This document shows, in pieces, positions 1-6,230 of a stretch of DNA of 8,200 bases. The notes beneath the pieces were generated by a model that was not told the origin of the DNA, ran no database searches, and was given only the letters and a program-made list of their open reading frames with translations. The position numbers and the translations under genes were made by a program. The stretch spans positions 1-8,200 of the forward strand of contig CANRFX010000051.1 in the NCBI GenBank assembly GCA_947629995.1, read 5' to 3'. Source of the DNA: an uncultured Clostridia bacterium (GTDB taxonomy: Bacteria > Bacillota > Clostridia > TANB77 > CAG-508). Numbering within the stretch: position 1 is the stretch's first letter; every line of letters begins with the position of its first letter.

Positions 1-478
1 TATTATTAATTCTAACATTTTTTATCATTTCATTTACTATTATTACTGGTGTATAAAATTGTCCTAATATTTTTTTATGCTGCTTATTAATACTTTTTTC
101 ATAAAAATCTGTAAAAAAATTTAAATTTATTTTTCTTTTATTTAAAACTAATTCTTTGACTCTTTTTACATATATACTTTTTAGTCTATATTTAGAAAAA
201 ATATTACTTTCATCTATTTTTTTTAATATTACGTTATGCTTAATGCTAATATTAAATTTTGATTTTATTATTTCTTCTATCATCACCAACAATATATTTA
301 TATATATTGTCTCAAATATCATAACATCATATGATTCCTCTATAAATTTATAATCCACTTTTTTTACATATTTCAAAATATATTCTTTATATTTTTCAAA
401 ATCAATATATTTTTTAAGTTCTTTTTTATCTATATTATCTATTATTTCTTTTATTAGAACATCTAGTTGATTCATCAT
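1..478 (-). CDS. N6-adenine DNA methyltransferase, N-terminal part (runs off left edge)
   Basis: An open frame of 159 codons without a stop runs from ATG at 478 to the window edge, so only the N-terminus is visible. Residues 1-130 are a Lys/Ile-rich, mostly helical region. At residues 139-144 stands GQFYTP, followed by VIIVNEM. This is the GxFYTPxxIVxxM element found just before the SAM-binding motif I in N6-adenine methyltransferases of type I (HsdM), type IIG and Eco57I-like enzymes. The SAM motif and the catalytic NPPY lie outside the window, so the subtype cannot be decided. A helical lead of about 138 residues would suit a larger type IIG-like or stand-alone enzyme. An AGGAGA site (484-489) lies 5 bases before the ATG; a second ATG follows directly. 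The gene sits just downstream of decayed genes on the same strand, so it may itself be broken further on. Methyltransferase identity is fairly sure; intactness is unknown. Confidence 0.8.
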   Translation of the reverse strand, partial: MMNQLDVLIKEIIDNIDKKELKKYIDFEKYKEYILKYVKKVDYKFIEESYDVMIFETIYINILLVMIEEIIKSKFNISIKHNVILKKIDESNIFSKYRLKSIYVKRVKELVLNKRKINLNFFTDFYEKSINKQHKKILGQFYTPVIIVNEMIKNVRINN

Positions 479-495
479 GTGTTTCTCCTACTTCG

Positions 496-680
496 TTAAA
501 TAGTTTTTTCCAATTTCATTATATCTAATTCTTGTTATAATATCAATATATTATTTCGATTTTTATTACAAACTATAAAAATTTTATCTAATCTACTACC
601 TCTTTTTTCTATTAATTCGACTACTAATGCTTTTCTCATACAGAAACATCTAAACTTTTCTGACATTCCTGTATTTGTCT
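496..680 (-). pseudogene. unidentified coding remnant upstream of the N6 methyltransferase
   Basis: After the ASCH remnant one minus-strand frame stays readable for about 60 codons, with protein-like stretches such as MSEKFRCFCMRKALVVELI and GSRLDKIFIVCNKNR. A TAA at 535-537 interrupts it, and it ends at TAA 496-498, 17 bases before the methyltransferase start. The first part is Cys-rich (FRCFC). I do not recognise the family. It may be the end of a small gene once co-transcribed with the methyltransferase, or an out-of-frame tail of the ASCH gene. There is no clear start codon with a ribosome site. Confidence 0.35.
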
Positions 681-689
681 AATTATCAT

Positions 690-1038
690 TAAATTCATTT
701 ATCTTTCTGCTTTTATTGGTTCATAAAATTTCTACACTTTCTGGCTGTCAATCATAATTTTCTTTAGAAGAACTCTCTGTATATATATCTTTATTTTCTT
801 CTAATAATGTTTTCTTAAATTTCTAGAGACATTTCTATACAATCCTTAAAATTCTACCTGTTAACATATCTTACGGTATATATTTAGCTAATCTTTCTAT
901 TGCTTCTTTATTTATCCCTTTTCCTGCATGAATTAGTAAATCTCCCCTATATTTAGTTTGCCAACTTCTAAGTTCAAATCGTTCATCTTTTTGCATTATC
1001 AAAGTGGCCCATAGTTGTTTTATAGTTAATACTTTCAT
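690..1038 (-). pseudogene. ASCH-domain protein, decayed
   Basis: Reading from ATG at 1038 gives MKVLTIKQLWATLIMQ, then FELRSW, TKYRGDLLIHAGKGI and AIERLAKYIP. This is the N-terminal signature of bacterial ASCH-domain proteins (KxLTIKQPWA, then E-x-RSWxTxYRGxxLIHAGK). Stops then interrupt the frame: TAA after YIP, two TAGs, and a TGA exactly where a Trp is expected in the 'YDWQ' position. Near position 720 a small deletion shifts the frame. The expected C-terminal 'EPIKAxGK' element continues in the next frame as PIKAER, again with a stop. ASCH domains have a PUA-like beta-barrel thought to bind RNA or modified nucleotides; full-length members are about 120-150 residues, which fits. No convincing Shine-Dalgarno site remains. 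The family call is strong and inactivation is certain from several independent lesions. Confidence 0.8.
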
Positions 1039-1136
1039 AAAACATCTTTTTTAAATTTACATAATTTTTACAATTTCGACATCTTTCTCTCACAATATTC
1101 TTATAAAATATTTTTATAAATTCAAGGAGGTATATA

Positions 1137-1478
1137 ATGGAAAAGGATCAAGAAATTAGTAATATATGGAATTACCTAGGTAATTTAGAAGGAGTTTTAT
1201 TTAAATTAGAAGAATTGCAAGATTTGCTTGTTATATTAGAAGAAGGATATTTTGATAAAGATCATGTAGATTTAGACAATACCAGTGATATGTATACTTT
1301 ATGGAGGGATTACAAATATCGCCAAAGTTTATTATTTACAATTAATCGTTGCTTAAATCTTTACAACTCTGAATTAAGTGAAAGTATTTATAAGATTTAT
1401 GACGTAGTGAAGTCTTTAAAAACTCAATCTTCTAATAATGAACAAAAGATAACCTCTATTAATAAAATAGTTGCTTAA
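1137..1478 (+). CDS. 113-aa helical protein of unknown function
   Basis: ATG at 1137 follows an excellent AAGGAGG site (1124-1130) with 6 bases of spacing, which fixes the start. The protein is acidic in its first half and predicted mostly helical, with regular Leu/Ile heptad-like spacing around residues 13-37 (LGNLEGVLFKLEELQDLLVI), suggesting a coiled coil or helical bundle. There is no signal peptide, membrane segment or Cys motif. I do not recognise the family. Its stop (1476-1478) overlaps that of the convergent pRiA4b ORF-3-like pseudogene by two bases. A short hairpin ATTCA/TGAAT (1483-1496) followed by seven T residues could end transcription. A possible -10 region TATAAA lies at 1102-1107, without a good -35. 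It is the only intact gene in a decayed block and runs opposite to all the remnants, so it may have arrived separately or still be under selection. Confidence 0.8.
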   Translation: MEKDQEISNIWNYLGNLEGVLFKLEELQDLLVILEEGYFDKDHVDLDNTSDMYTLWRDYKYRQSLLFTINRCLNLYNSELSESIYKIYDVVKSLKTQSSNNEQKITSINKIVA

Positions 1479-2030
1479 GAAAATTCATTGTTGAATCTTT
1501 TTTTGTTTAGAACCTCTCTATTATATAAATCTTTTGCAAAATCCTTATATCCTTCTAATTCCTTATTTATAAAATCTATGTCTAATTCTTCTCTTCCTTC
1601 ATAATTTGGATAATACTCTTCATATTCCCATGTTTCACCACAATCTTTTGGGTATGCCCCTAATTTTGCTTTTATACAAATTGGATTTTCTATTTTTTCA
1701 TTTACTTCTTTTTCTATTACAATATCGTGTACCTAATTATCTCCAAAGTCATATACAAATTTTATTCTTTTATATTTTTTAAAATAATTATCAGTTTTTT
1801 CCAGAATCTAGAGTTTTTGCTCTTATACTTTCTATACCATAGCATCTTCTGAAGGTATTCCTAATGTTGCACCTAATTCAAATTTATATAAATGATATCC
1901 ATACCATGTAAATGCTATTTTATCATTGCTGCTAAATCATTAAATGTTATATTTGCTGGTATTCGCATCTTCTCTATATTGAAGGATGTTATTCTTTTAT
2001 TGTTACTTTAATTTCATAATATTTATTCAT
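1475..2030 (-). pseudogene. pRiA4b ORF-3-like family protein, decayed
   Basis: From ATG at 2030 the minus strand reads MNKYYEIKVTIKE, then stop codons and frame shifts. Patched across frames it gives RIPANITFNDLA, IAFTWYGYHLYKFELGATLG, SEDAM, SIRAKTLDSG, KFVYDFGDN-stop-VHDIVIEKE, and a long clean tail with LGAYPKDCGETWEYEEYY ending at TAA 1475-1477. This is the pattern of the plasmid pRiA4b ORF-3-like family: an N-terminal beta strand and PxIWRR element, a central YDFGDxWxHxI signature, and the GxxPxDCGG element. The Trp of the YDFGDNW signature is now TAG, and the IWRR Trp is also TAG. At least three frameshifts are needed. Expected length of about 180 residues fits the span. The biochemical role of the family is not well defined. 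The last 80 codons are almost undamaged, so decay is probably not very old. Confidence 0.8.
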
Positions 2031-2234
2031 ATATAATTTCTTCTTTCTTTTTTTATTCCATTAATACTAACATACGAGTAATAACATATATTACCACATA
2101 TACAATTCTTATTATAATACAATATTTTTCAATAGTCATTTTCTTATCATCTTCTTTTTATAACAAAATAGCTTCAAGAATAAATCCTACTAATTTTATT
2201 AAAAAAATTATTATATATTGTTTTCTTTCTTCAA
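2027..2234 (-). pseudogene. small Cys-rich protein remnant coupled to the pRiA4b ORF-3-like gene
   Basis: On the minus strand an AGGAAGT site (2244-2250) precedes TTG at 2234, followed by broken coding text: KLVGFILEAILL, KEDDKKMTIEKY, and after a frame change NKNCICGNICYYSYVSING and KKERRNYI. It ends in TGA at 2027-2029, overlapping the ATG of the pRiA4b ORF-3-like pseudogene as ATGA, the usual sign of translational coupling. The Cys pattern C-x-C-x3-C hints at a small zinc-binding protein of about 65-70 residues. I do not recognise the family. Several stops interrupt the first part. The reading is tentative because AT-rich DNA offers many short frames, but the ATGA overlap supports it. Confidence 0.35.
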
Positions 2235-2312
2235 AATTATATCACTTCCTATGAATTATTTAAATACATTTTTTATAAAAATGTGTTTACCTATGCTAAA
2301 TTTCGCCCTAGC

Positions 2313-2329
2313 TGTGACCAAAGTGTGAC
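2313..2329. repeat. two TGTGAC repeats 11 bp apart
   Basis: TGTGAC occurs at 2313-2318 and 2324-2329, exactly one helical turn apart. The pair lies about 65 bp outside the tRNA-derived core. Such turn-spaced repeats are typical of accessory protein sites beside integrase cores, but no binding protein is known here. Confidence 0.35.
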
Positions 2330-2351
2330 AATTTTGCCCAAAAATGCAACA

Positions 2352-2386
2352 AAAAAGCACCTGATAAACCAGAGTAAGTGTTTTTT
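2352..2386. terminator. hairpin with A- and T-tracts beside the tRNA remnant, possibly bidirectional
   Basis: AAAAAGCAC (2352-2360) pairs with GTGTTTTTT (2378-2386) through nine positions, one a G-U wobble. A smaller CTG/CAG stem (2361-2363 with 2370-2372) lies in the loop. A-rich and T-rich flanks on both sides would allow termination on either strand. The loop is large, so strength is doubtful. It sits just past the acceptor end of the tRNA remnant, where a tRNA terminator would be expected. Confidence 0.45.
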
Positions 2387-2393
2387 ATTATTT

Positions 2394-2438
2394 TAGTTGC
2401 GTGGGTAGACTCGATCTACCAACCTTCGGGTTATGAGC
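2394..2438 (-). pseudogene. 3' half of initiator tRNA-fMet(CAT), probable attachment-site core
   Basis: Read on the minus strand this stretch is GCTCATAACCCGAAGG, then a T arm, then CGCAACTA. The CAT anticodon is at 2433-2435, and CATAACCCGAAGG is typical of bacterial initiator tRNA. The T stem is a perfect 5-bp pairing (2404-2408 with 2416-2420), but its loop reads ATCGAGT instead of TTCGAGT. The acceptor end CGCAACTA matches the CGCAACCA of tRNA-fMet with one change. Upstream of the anticodon loop no D arm or 5' acceptor strand follows (the sequence turns into AAGCTTCAAGC), and the anticodon stem cannot form. It is therefore not a functional tRNA. Tyrosine integrases commonly insert from the anticodon or T loop to the 3' end of a tRNA and leave just such a displaced 3' half. 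Confidence 0.75.
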
Positions 2439-2473
2439 GAAGCTTGAAGCTTTTTTGAGCCTTTGTGAAAATT

Positions 2474-2617
2474 AGAGTTTTTGTTGGTATTTTAATACTT
2501 ACAAGAGTTTTTGCTTATAGAACATTTGTGTCTTTTTAGGGCATTTTTTGAGAAGTTTTTTCCCAACTTTTTCCCAAGTAGTAATACACGGATGTTAGTG
2601 GATTCGTAACTCTTGTA
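2474..2617. repeat. cluster of short direct and inverted repeats, candidate integrase arm sites
   Basis: AGAGTTTTTG occurs at 2474-2483 and 2504-2513, exactly 30 bp apart. The second copy lies within TACAAGAGTT (2500-2509), whose inverted copy AACTCTTGTA is at 2608-2617. TTTTTCCCAA is repeated at 2557-2566 and 2568-2577, 11 bp apart. Spacing by whole helical turns next to a tRNA-derived core is how arm-type integrase and excisionase sites are laid out. No integrase gene lies inside the window, so the role is inferred. Confidence 0.45.
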
Positions 2618-2662
2618 GCAAATTTTTATTTAACAAAATTTTAATTTTTAGGAGGTTATTTT

Positions 2663-2956
2663 ATGAGTAATTTAAGAGAAGTTAATGATGATATTTTGAA
2701 AGATTGGTTAGATTTTAGAGAGGAAACTACTTTTTGTGAGATGTCTCCTCAAGATAAAAAATATTGTATATGTTTTGATGAAATATCCGAAAAAATCTTG
2801 AAAAATGTTCCTAATCAAAATAAGAAATATGTTCAAAAACAACTAGATGAACTTGATAAGAATTTTATGGATTATCTTATTTATTGGAATGAAAAGTACT
2901 ATAGGAATGGGTTTTGTGATGGTTCACAGATAGTTATGGGATGTTTTGAAGAATAA
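2663..2956 (+). CDS. 97-aa acidic protein of unknown function
   Basis: ATG at 2663 follows a strong AGGAGGT site (2650-2656) with 6 bases of spacing. The product is acidic, predicted mainly helical and without membrane segments. It contains CEMSPQDKKYCICFDEI near residues 25-41 and ends with YYRNGFCDGSQIVMGCFEE. The YxxGFxDGxxLxxxxL-type C-terminus resembles that of small proteins common on clostridial mobile elements (such as DUF6809-like proteins), but the match is too loose to name a family. Five Cys residues are scattered rather than paired as a zinc site. The gene is monocistronic, lies just inside the presumed element end, and is closed by a strong terminator convergent with the helicase gene. 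Its position next to the attachment region would suit an element-maintenance or regulatory role, which is only a guess. Confidence 0.8.
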   Translation: MSNLREVNDDILKDWLDFREETTFCEMSPQDKKYCICFDEISEKILKNVPNQNKKYVQKQLDELDKNFMDYLIYWNEKYYRNGFCDGSQIVMGCFEE

Positions 2957-2975
2957 TTTAATATTATACCAAATG

Positions 2976-3011
2976 AATCCTAAAGTGCAAAAATTGCACT
3001 TTAGGATTTTT
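2976..3011 (+). terminator. strong intrinsic terminator after the 97-aa gene
   Basis: A perfect 15-bp stem pairs 2976-2990 with 2994-3008 around an AAA loop, followed by T residues to 3011. It starts 20 bases after the stop codon. The helicase gene ends at 3048 from the other side, so the hairpin separates convergent genes. On the minus strand the stem is followed by TTCATTT, a weaker U-tract, so partial action in that direction is possible. Confidence 0.9.
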
Positions 3012-3047
3012 AAATTGTACTAAAAATAATAAATATTTTTATTTTAA

Positions 3048-5801
3048 TTAAAATACATTAAATTTATTTTCTTCAATCTTTTTAGCTATTTTCTGCCTTA
3101 GTATCGATAAATCTCTACTATTTTCTCTTTTGTCAAAATTATCGAATATTTTAGTTTGACTATCTGAATTCCAATATATTTTTAACTTACTTTTCGCTCT
3201 AGTTATTGCTGTATAAAAGATATTCTTCGTAATTCTATCTTCTATGTTAGATGTTATAACGATTTTTACACTATCATATTCTAACCCTTGTGCTTTGTGT
3301 ATAGAAATAGCATATGATAAATTGAAAGGAATTATGTGATCATATACATTTTCATCATCCTCTTTATCTATGTATTCATTTACCTTAAAACGAATTTTTA
3401 CTTTTCCTAAAATTTCACTCTCTAAAATTTCAACATCAAAAGGCTTATAAAATTCATTTATAGAATCTTTATCTACTTCAATAGTAAACCACATACAATT
3501 ATTATCTTTATCCTTCTCTATATTTTTTATAATTCCTTTTAAATTATTATAAAGGAAATTATTAAATCTTGGACAATCATTAAATAGTATTGGGTCATCA
3601 ACTTTATATGTATCTATACCAAAGTTATATTCCTTATTTTGATTCAATTGTTGCTTTACTCTATTAATATTATTTATTCCATACATTCCGTCATAATTTA
3701 AACATAATATAACTTCATCTGATGAAGTTTTATCAAATATTTCTTTTGATAATGGTTGCGTATATTCTTGGTTACTTAAAATATTTATTGCTTTTTTATT
3801 GTTAAATCTTACACTCTCCCATAATTCCATTAAATCAATATCAGATGTCCTATGAGTATCTTTTAAATTATACACAATATCATTGTCAAAATATTTATTA
3901 CAAAATTGAAACCAATTGCCATACTTTATTGACTCTATTTGATATATATCTCCCACTAATATTATTGCTTTATATTCTTGTTTTTTTAATATTTTAATCA
4001 TATCTGTATTACTTACCATACTGCTCTCATCAATAAATAAGATATCACATTGAACCAAATCATTTCTTATATAATTAGATATTGTTAAAAAAGATGAATT
4101 TTCTATGCTTCCAATCCTTGTTTTCATATTAGCTACTGCAGTATTAGTATTTGCAATAAAACACTTATCACTATTTTTTAATGCTTCTGCTAATATTTCA
4201 ATCATTTTTGTCTTTCCCGTTCCAGCAGGACCATATATAAATGCAACAGAACCCGTTTTAAATATTTTTTGTAAAATTTCTTCTTTATCTTTAGAAATAT
4301 CATTATGAGATTCAAATAAATTATATATATCAATCATATTTCTCAAATCTAAATTATACATTTCTGAATAATACTTTAATAATGAAATGATTTCAATTGT
4401 ATCTTTTTCATAAGATTCTATATAAATCATTCCTTTTTCTATCTTAAGCAAATTCTCACTTCTTGACTTTATTTTTAATAGTCTTTCATTAAATCTTTTT
4501 ATCAATTCTGGAATATTGTCAAAATAATTAATATCTTGAATTGGTGTATATAATTTATTTTCATTTTCAATATTATTTTTTACAAGATTATACAATAATT
4601 CTTCATCTTTGTTATACATATCAACTGCTTTAATCAAATGTTGCCATGATACATTATGTTTATATAAAGACATTGCATATGGCATACTGTCAAACATTCC
4701 GCTTTGAGGTAATATATATAAATCTTGAAACACAAAATTAGTACTATCACTCTTCTGATCTCTAATTACAATGTTTTCCATATTAGTAGTCAAATATCTT
4801 AAAATATTATGACCTTTTCTATTATTTATTATAATATCCCTCATTTTATCCATCATCTCTGTAATATAATGATTATCTGCTCCTTCTTGAAGTTTTGTTT
4901 TTATTTTTATATATTCCTCATTGTTCATACATAGTATATTAGTAATTGTATCTTGGCTATAAGTTAAATAGTTCATTAAATTTCTGTATTCTCTATAACT
5001 TTCGCCAAATTGTTTATATCCTCCTAACAATAAAAAAATATTTTTTAACTCGCATAATCTAATTGCCACTTTATAATCGTTGATAATCTTTATTCTTGAT
5101 TTTCCAATATTTAAATCAACATCTTTATCTAAAATTGAAATGTTTATTGAATAATTATTAGGTATATACTTTTTTGAATAAAGAGTAATATGCTCAAATT
5201 TATTTTGATAATCAGTTGCTTTTGATAATGTTATTTCATAATAGATATCTCCATTTGAATAAATTGTATTAATTTTCTGTACATAAAATTTACCCTTTAC
5301 AAATTTTGATTGGCTATTTTTTTCATTTTCAACTACTCTACAAATAAGGTCATAATTTTCTTTCATAGACTTATCATCATAAATTGGAAATTTCTCAATA
5401 TTATTAATTATTTCAATATTATAATCATCATTTAATAATTTCTTTGTTAAACAAATATATCTAAAATAATATGATACTAGCTTTTCTGCTCCATCTTCAC
5501 TTGGTGTATAATGTGAGGATGTTCCTTTCAAAAAATCATAAAAATCTAGTATAAATTTATACTTTGATTTTCCTTTTAAGAATTCTAAGGAAGGATGAAT
5601 GTTTTCGTATTGTGTATCTAAATTTTGATTATTTTCTCTATTATTTATTAATATTGCAACATCTTCAATCATATTTCTCAACTGAGATAAAATGTTTTCA
5701 GATAAAAAACCTTTGTCTTTTATTTTTTCATAATATTCAATATTCTTTTCTATTACATTAGATATATACATTATTTCTTTTTCAGCACTTATTCTTTTCA
5801 T
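3048..5801 (-). CDS. SF1 RecD-like helicase/ATPase with a large unidentified N-terminal region
   Basis: This 917-aa protein carries a full superfamily 1 helicase motor in its second half. Motif I is GPAGTGKT (524-531), motif II is LFIDESS with D591-E592, motif III is GDIYQIESIKYG (617 onward), and THRT stands at 649-652. Motif V is SIHKAQGLEYDSV (HKAQG 835-839) and motif VI is YTAITRAK (864-870). Between motifs IV and V, residues reading DPILFNDCPRFNNFLYNNLK resemble the SH3-like insertion of RecD/Pif1-type enzymes. All ATPase residues are present, so it should translocate on DNA. Residues 1 to about 500 match nothing I recognise. They are helical with a beta-rich patch near 165-230 and include SSHYTPSEDGAEKLVSYYF. 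Only weak ribosome sites precede ATG 5801 (AAAGGA, 15 bases upstream). The length and layout differ from housekeeping RecD2. Its place beside a restriction-modification operon suggests defence or element maintenance, by inference. Confidence 0.85.
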   Translation of the reverse strand: MKRISAEKEIMYISNVIEKNIEYYEKIKDKGFLSENILSQLRNMIEDVAILINNRENNQNLDTQYENIHPSLEFLKGKSKYKFILDFYDFLKGTSSHYTPSEDGAEKLVSYYFRYICLTKKLLNDDYNIEIINNIEKFPIYDDKSMKENYDLICRVVENEKNSQSKFVKGKFYVQKINTIYSNGDIYYEITLSKATDYQNKFEHITLYSKKYIPNNYSINISILDKDVDLNIGKSRIKIINDYKVAIRLCELKNIFLLLGGYKQFGESYREYRNLMNYLTYSQDTITNILCMNNEEYIKIKTKLQEGADNHYITEMMDKMRDIIINNRKGHNILRYLTTNMENIVIRDQKSDSTNFVFQDLYILPQSGMFDSMPYAMSLYKHNVSWQHLIKAVDMYNKDEELLYNLVKNNIENENKLYTPIQDINYFDNIPELIKRFNERLLKIKSRSENLLKIEKGMIYIESYEKDTIEIISLLKYYSEMYNLDLRNMIDIYNLFESHNDISKDKEEILQKIFKTGSVAFIYGPAGTGKTKMIEILAEALKNSDKCFIANTNTAVANMKTRIGSIENSSFLTISNYIRNDLVQCDILFIDESSMVSNTDMIKILKKQEYKAIILVGDIYQIESIKYGNWFQFCNKYFDNDIVYNLKDTHRTSDIDLMELWESVRFNNKKAINILSNQEYTQPLSKEIFDKTSSDEVILCLNYDGMYGINNINRVKQQLNQNKEYNFGIDTYKVDDPILFNDCPRFNNFLYNNLKGIIKNIEKDKDNNCMWFTIEVDKDSINEFYKPFDVEILESEILGKVKIRFKVNEYIDKEDDENVYDHIIPFNLSYAISIHKAQGLEYDSVKIVITSNIEDRITKNIFYTAITRAKSKLKIYWNSDSQTKIFDNFDKRENSRDLSILRQKIAKKIEENKFNVF

Positions 5802-5868
5802 AATTTATCACAATTATTCCTTTTCTGTTCTTATTTTTCTTCTAACTGTTGGAACTTAATCCTTTATT

Positions 5869-5910
5869 AAAAGTATCATTTTTTATATAGTTACTTTATA
5901 CTTTTTCACA
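5869..5910 (-). promoter_or_regulatory. possible helicase promoter within an 8-bp inverted repeat
   Basis: On the minus strand TGTGAA (5905-5910) and TATAAA (5882-5887) are spaced by 17 bases, upstream of the helicase start. AAAAGTAT (5869-5876) and ATACTTTT (5898-5905) form an 8-bp inverted repeat bracketing the -10 element. This would suit a repressor operator. The -35 match is poor and AT-rich DNA makes chance matches likely. The rest of the 220-base gap (5802-6021) holds only the terminator listed separately. Confidence 0.3.
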
Positions 5911-5957
5911 TGTATATATTCTTACATATAATTTTATTAAAATTCCCTTTTCATTAT

Positions 5958-6004
5958 AAAAAAGCAAAATAATTTTGTATAATTAACTACATTATTATTT
6001 TGCT
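5958..6004 (-). terminator. intrinsic terminator of the methyltransferase-HNH-zinc ribbon operon
   Basis: AGCAAAATAAT (5963-5973) pairs with ATTATTTTGCT (5994-6004) in an 11-bp perfect stem with a 20-base loop. On the minus strand the stem is followed by a run of U residues (5958-5962). It lies 17 bases past the zinc-ribbon stop codon and before the helicase promoter region, so the helicase is probably a separate transcript. Confidence 0.65.
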
Positions 6005-6021
6005 CTTCTTTTGTTATTTAA

Positions 6022-6207
6022 TTATTTATAATCTTTAACTTCTGTTCCATCATCTAAGACTTTAACTATTTTACTAAAATCTTTTGCACCTATATGTGCA
6101 TAATCGCTTCCACCATCTATATAACATGACTCACATTTACAAGATACTAAATCATGCACACTTTTTGATTCAATTATATATCCACAAATTAAACACTTAA
6201 TTTTCAT
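6022..6207 (-). CDS. 61-aa zinc-ribbon protein (DUF7695-like)
   Basis: The protein opens with MKIKCLICGYIIESKSVHDLVSCKCESCYIDGG (in two parts: MKIKCLICGYIIESK, then SVHDLVSCKCESC and YIDGG). CxxC at residues 5-8 and CKCESC near 23-28 supply cysteines for a zinc ribbon. The pattern CxxCGxxIESKxxHDxVxCxCxxCxxDGGxDY is that of a small family widespread in Firmicutes and their phages (DUF7695, from memory). No catalytic role is known. It follows the HNH gene after 23 bases, has its own AAGGAA site, and is the last gene before a terminator, so it is part of the restriction-modification transcript. It could be a regulator or a cargo gene; nothing in the sequence decides this. Confidence 0.8.
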   Translation of the reverse strand: MKIKCLICGYIIESKSVHDLVSCKCESCYIDGGSDYAHIGAKDFSKIVKVLDDGTEVKDYK

Positions 6208-6230
6208 TTCTGAATTCCTTTTCGATATTT

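Noticed and set aside
156..353. Plus-strand open frame of 65 codons
   Set aside because: It is antisense to the N6 methyltransferase frame, is low-complexity and hydrophobic from AT bias, and has no ribosome site.
496..2030. TGA or TAG recoding (TGA at a Trp position in the ASCH frame, TAG at two Trp positions in the ORF-3-like frame)
   Set aside because: TAA stops and frameshifts occur in the same genes, and intact genes use TGG for Trp and end normally, so ordinary decay explains the stops.
2394..2460. A complete functional tRNA gene
   Set aside because: No D arm, 5' acceptor strand or 5' side of the anticodon stem can be found, and the CCA end and T loop carry changes.
4105..4308. Plus-strand open frame inside the helicase region
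   Set aside because: It is the complement of the helicase Walker A region, which is clearly coding on the minus strand.
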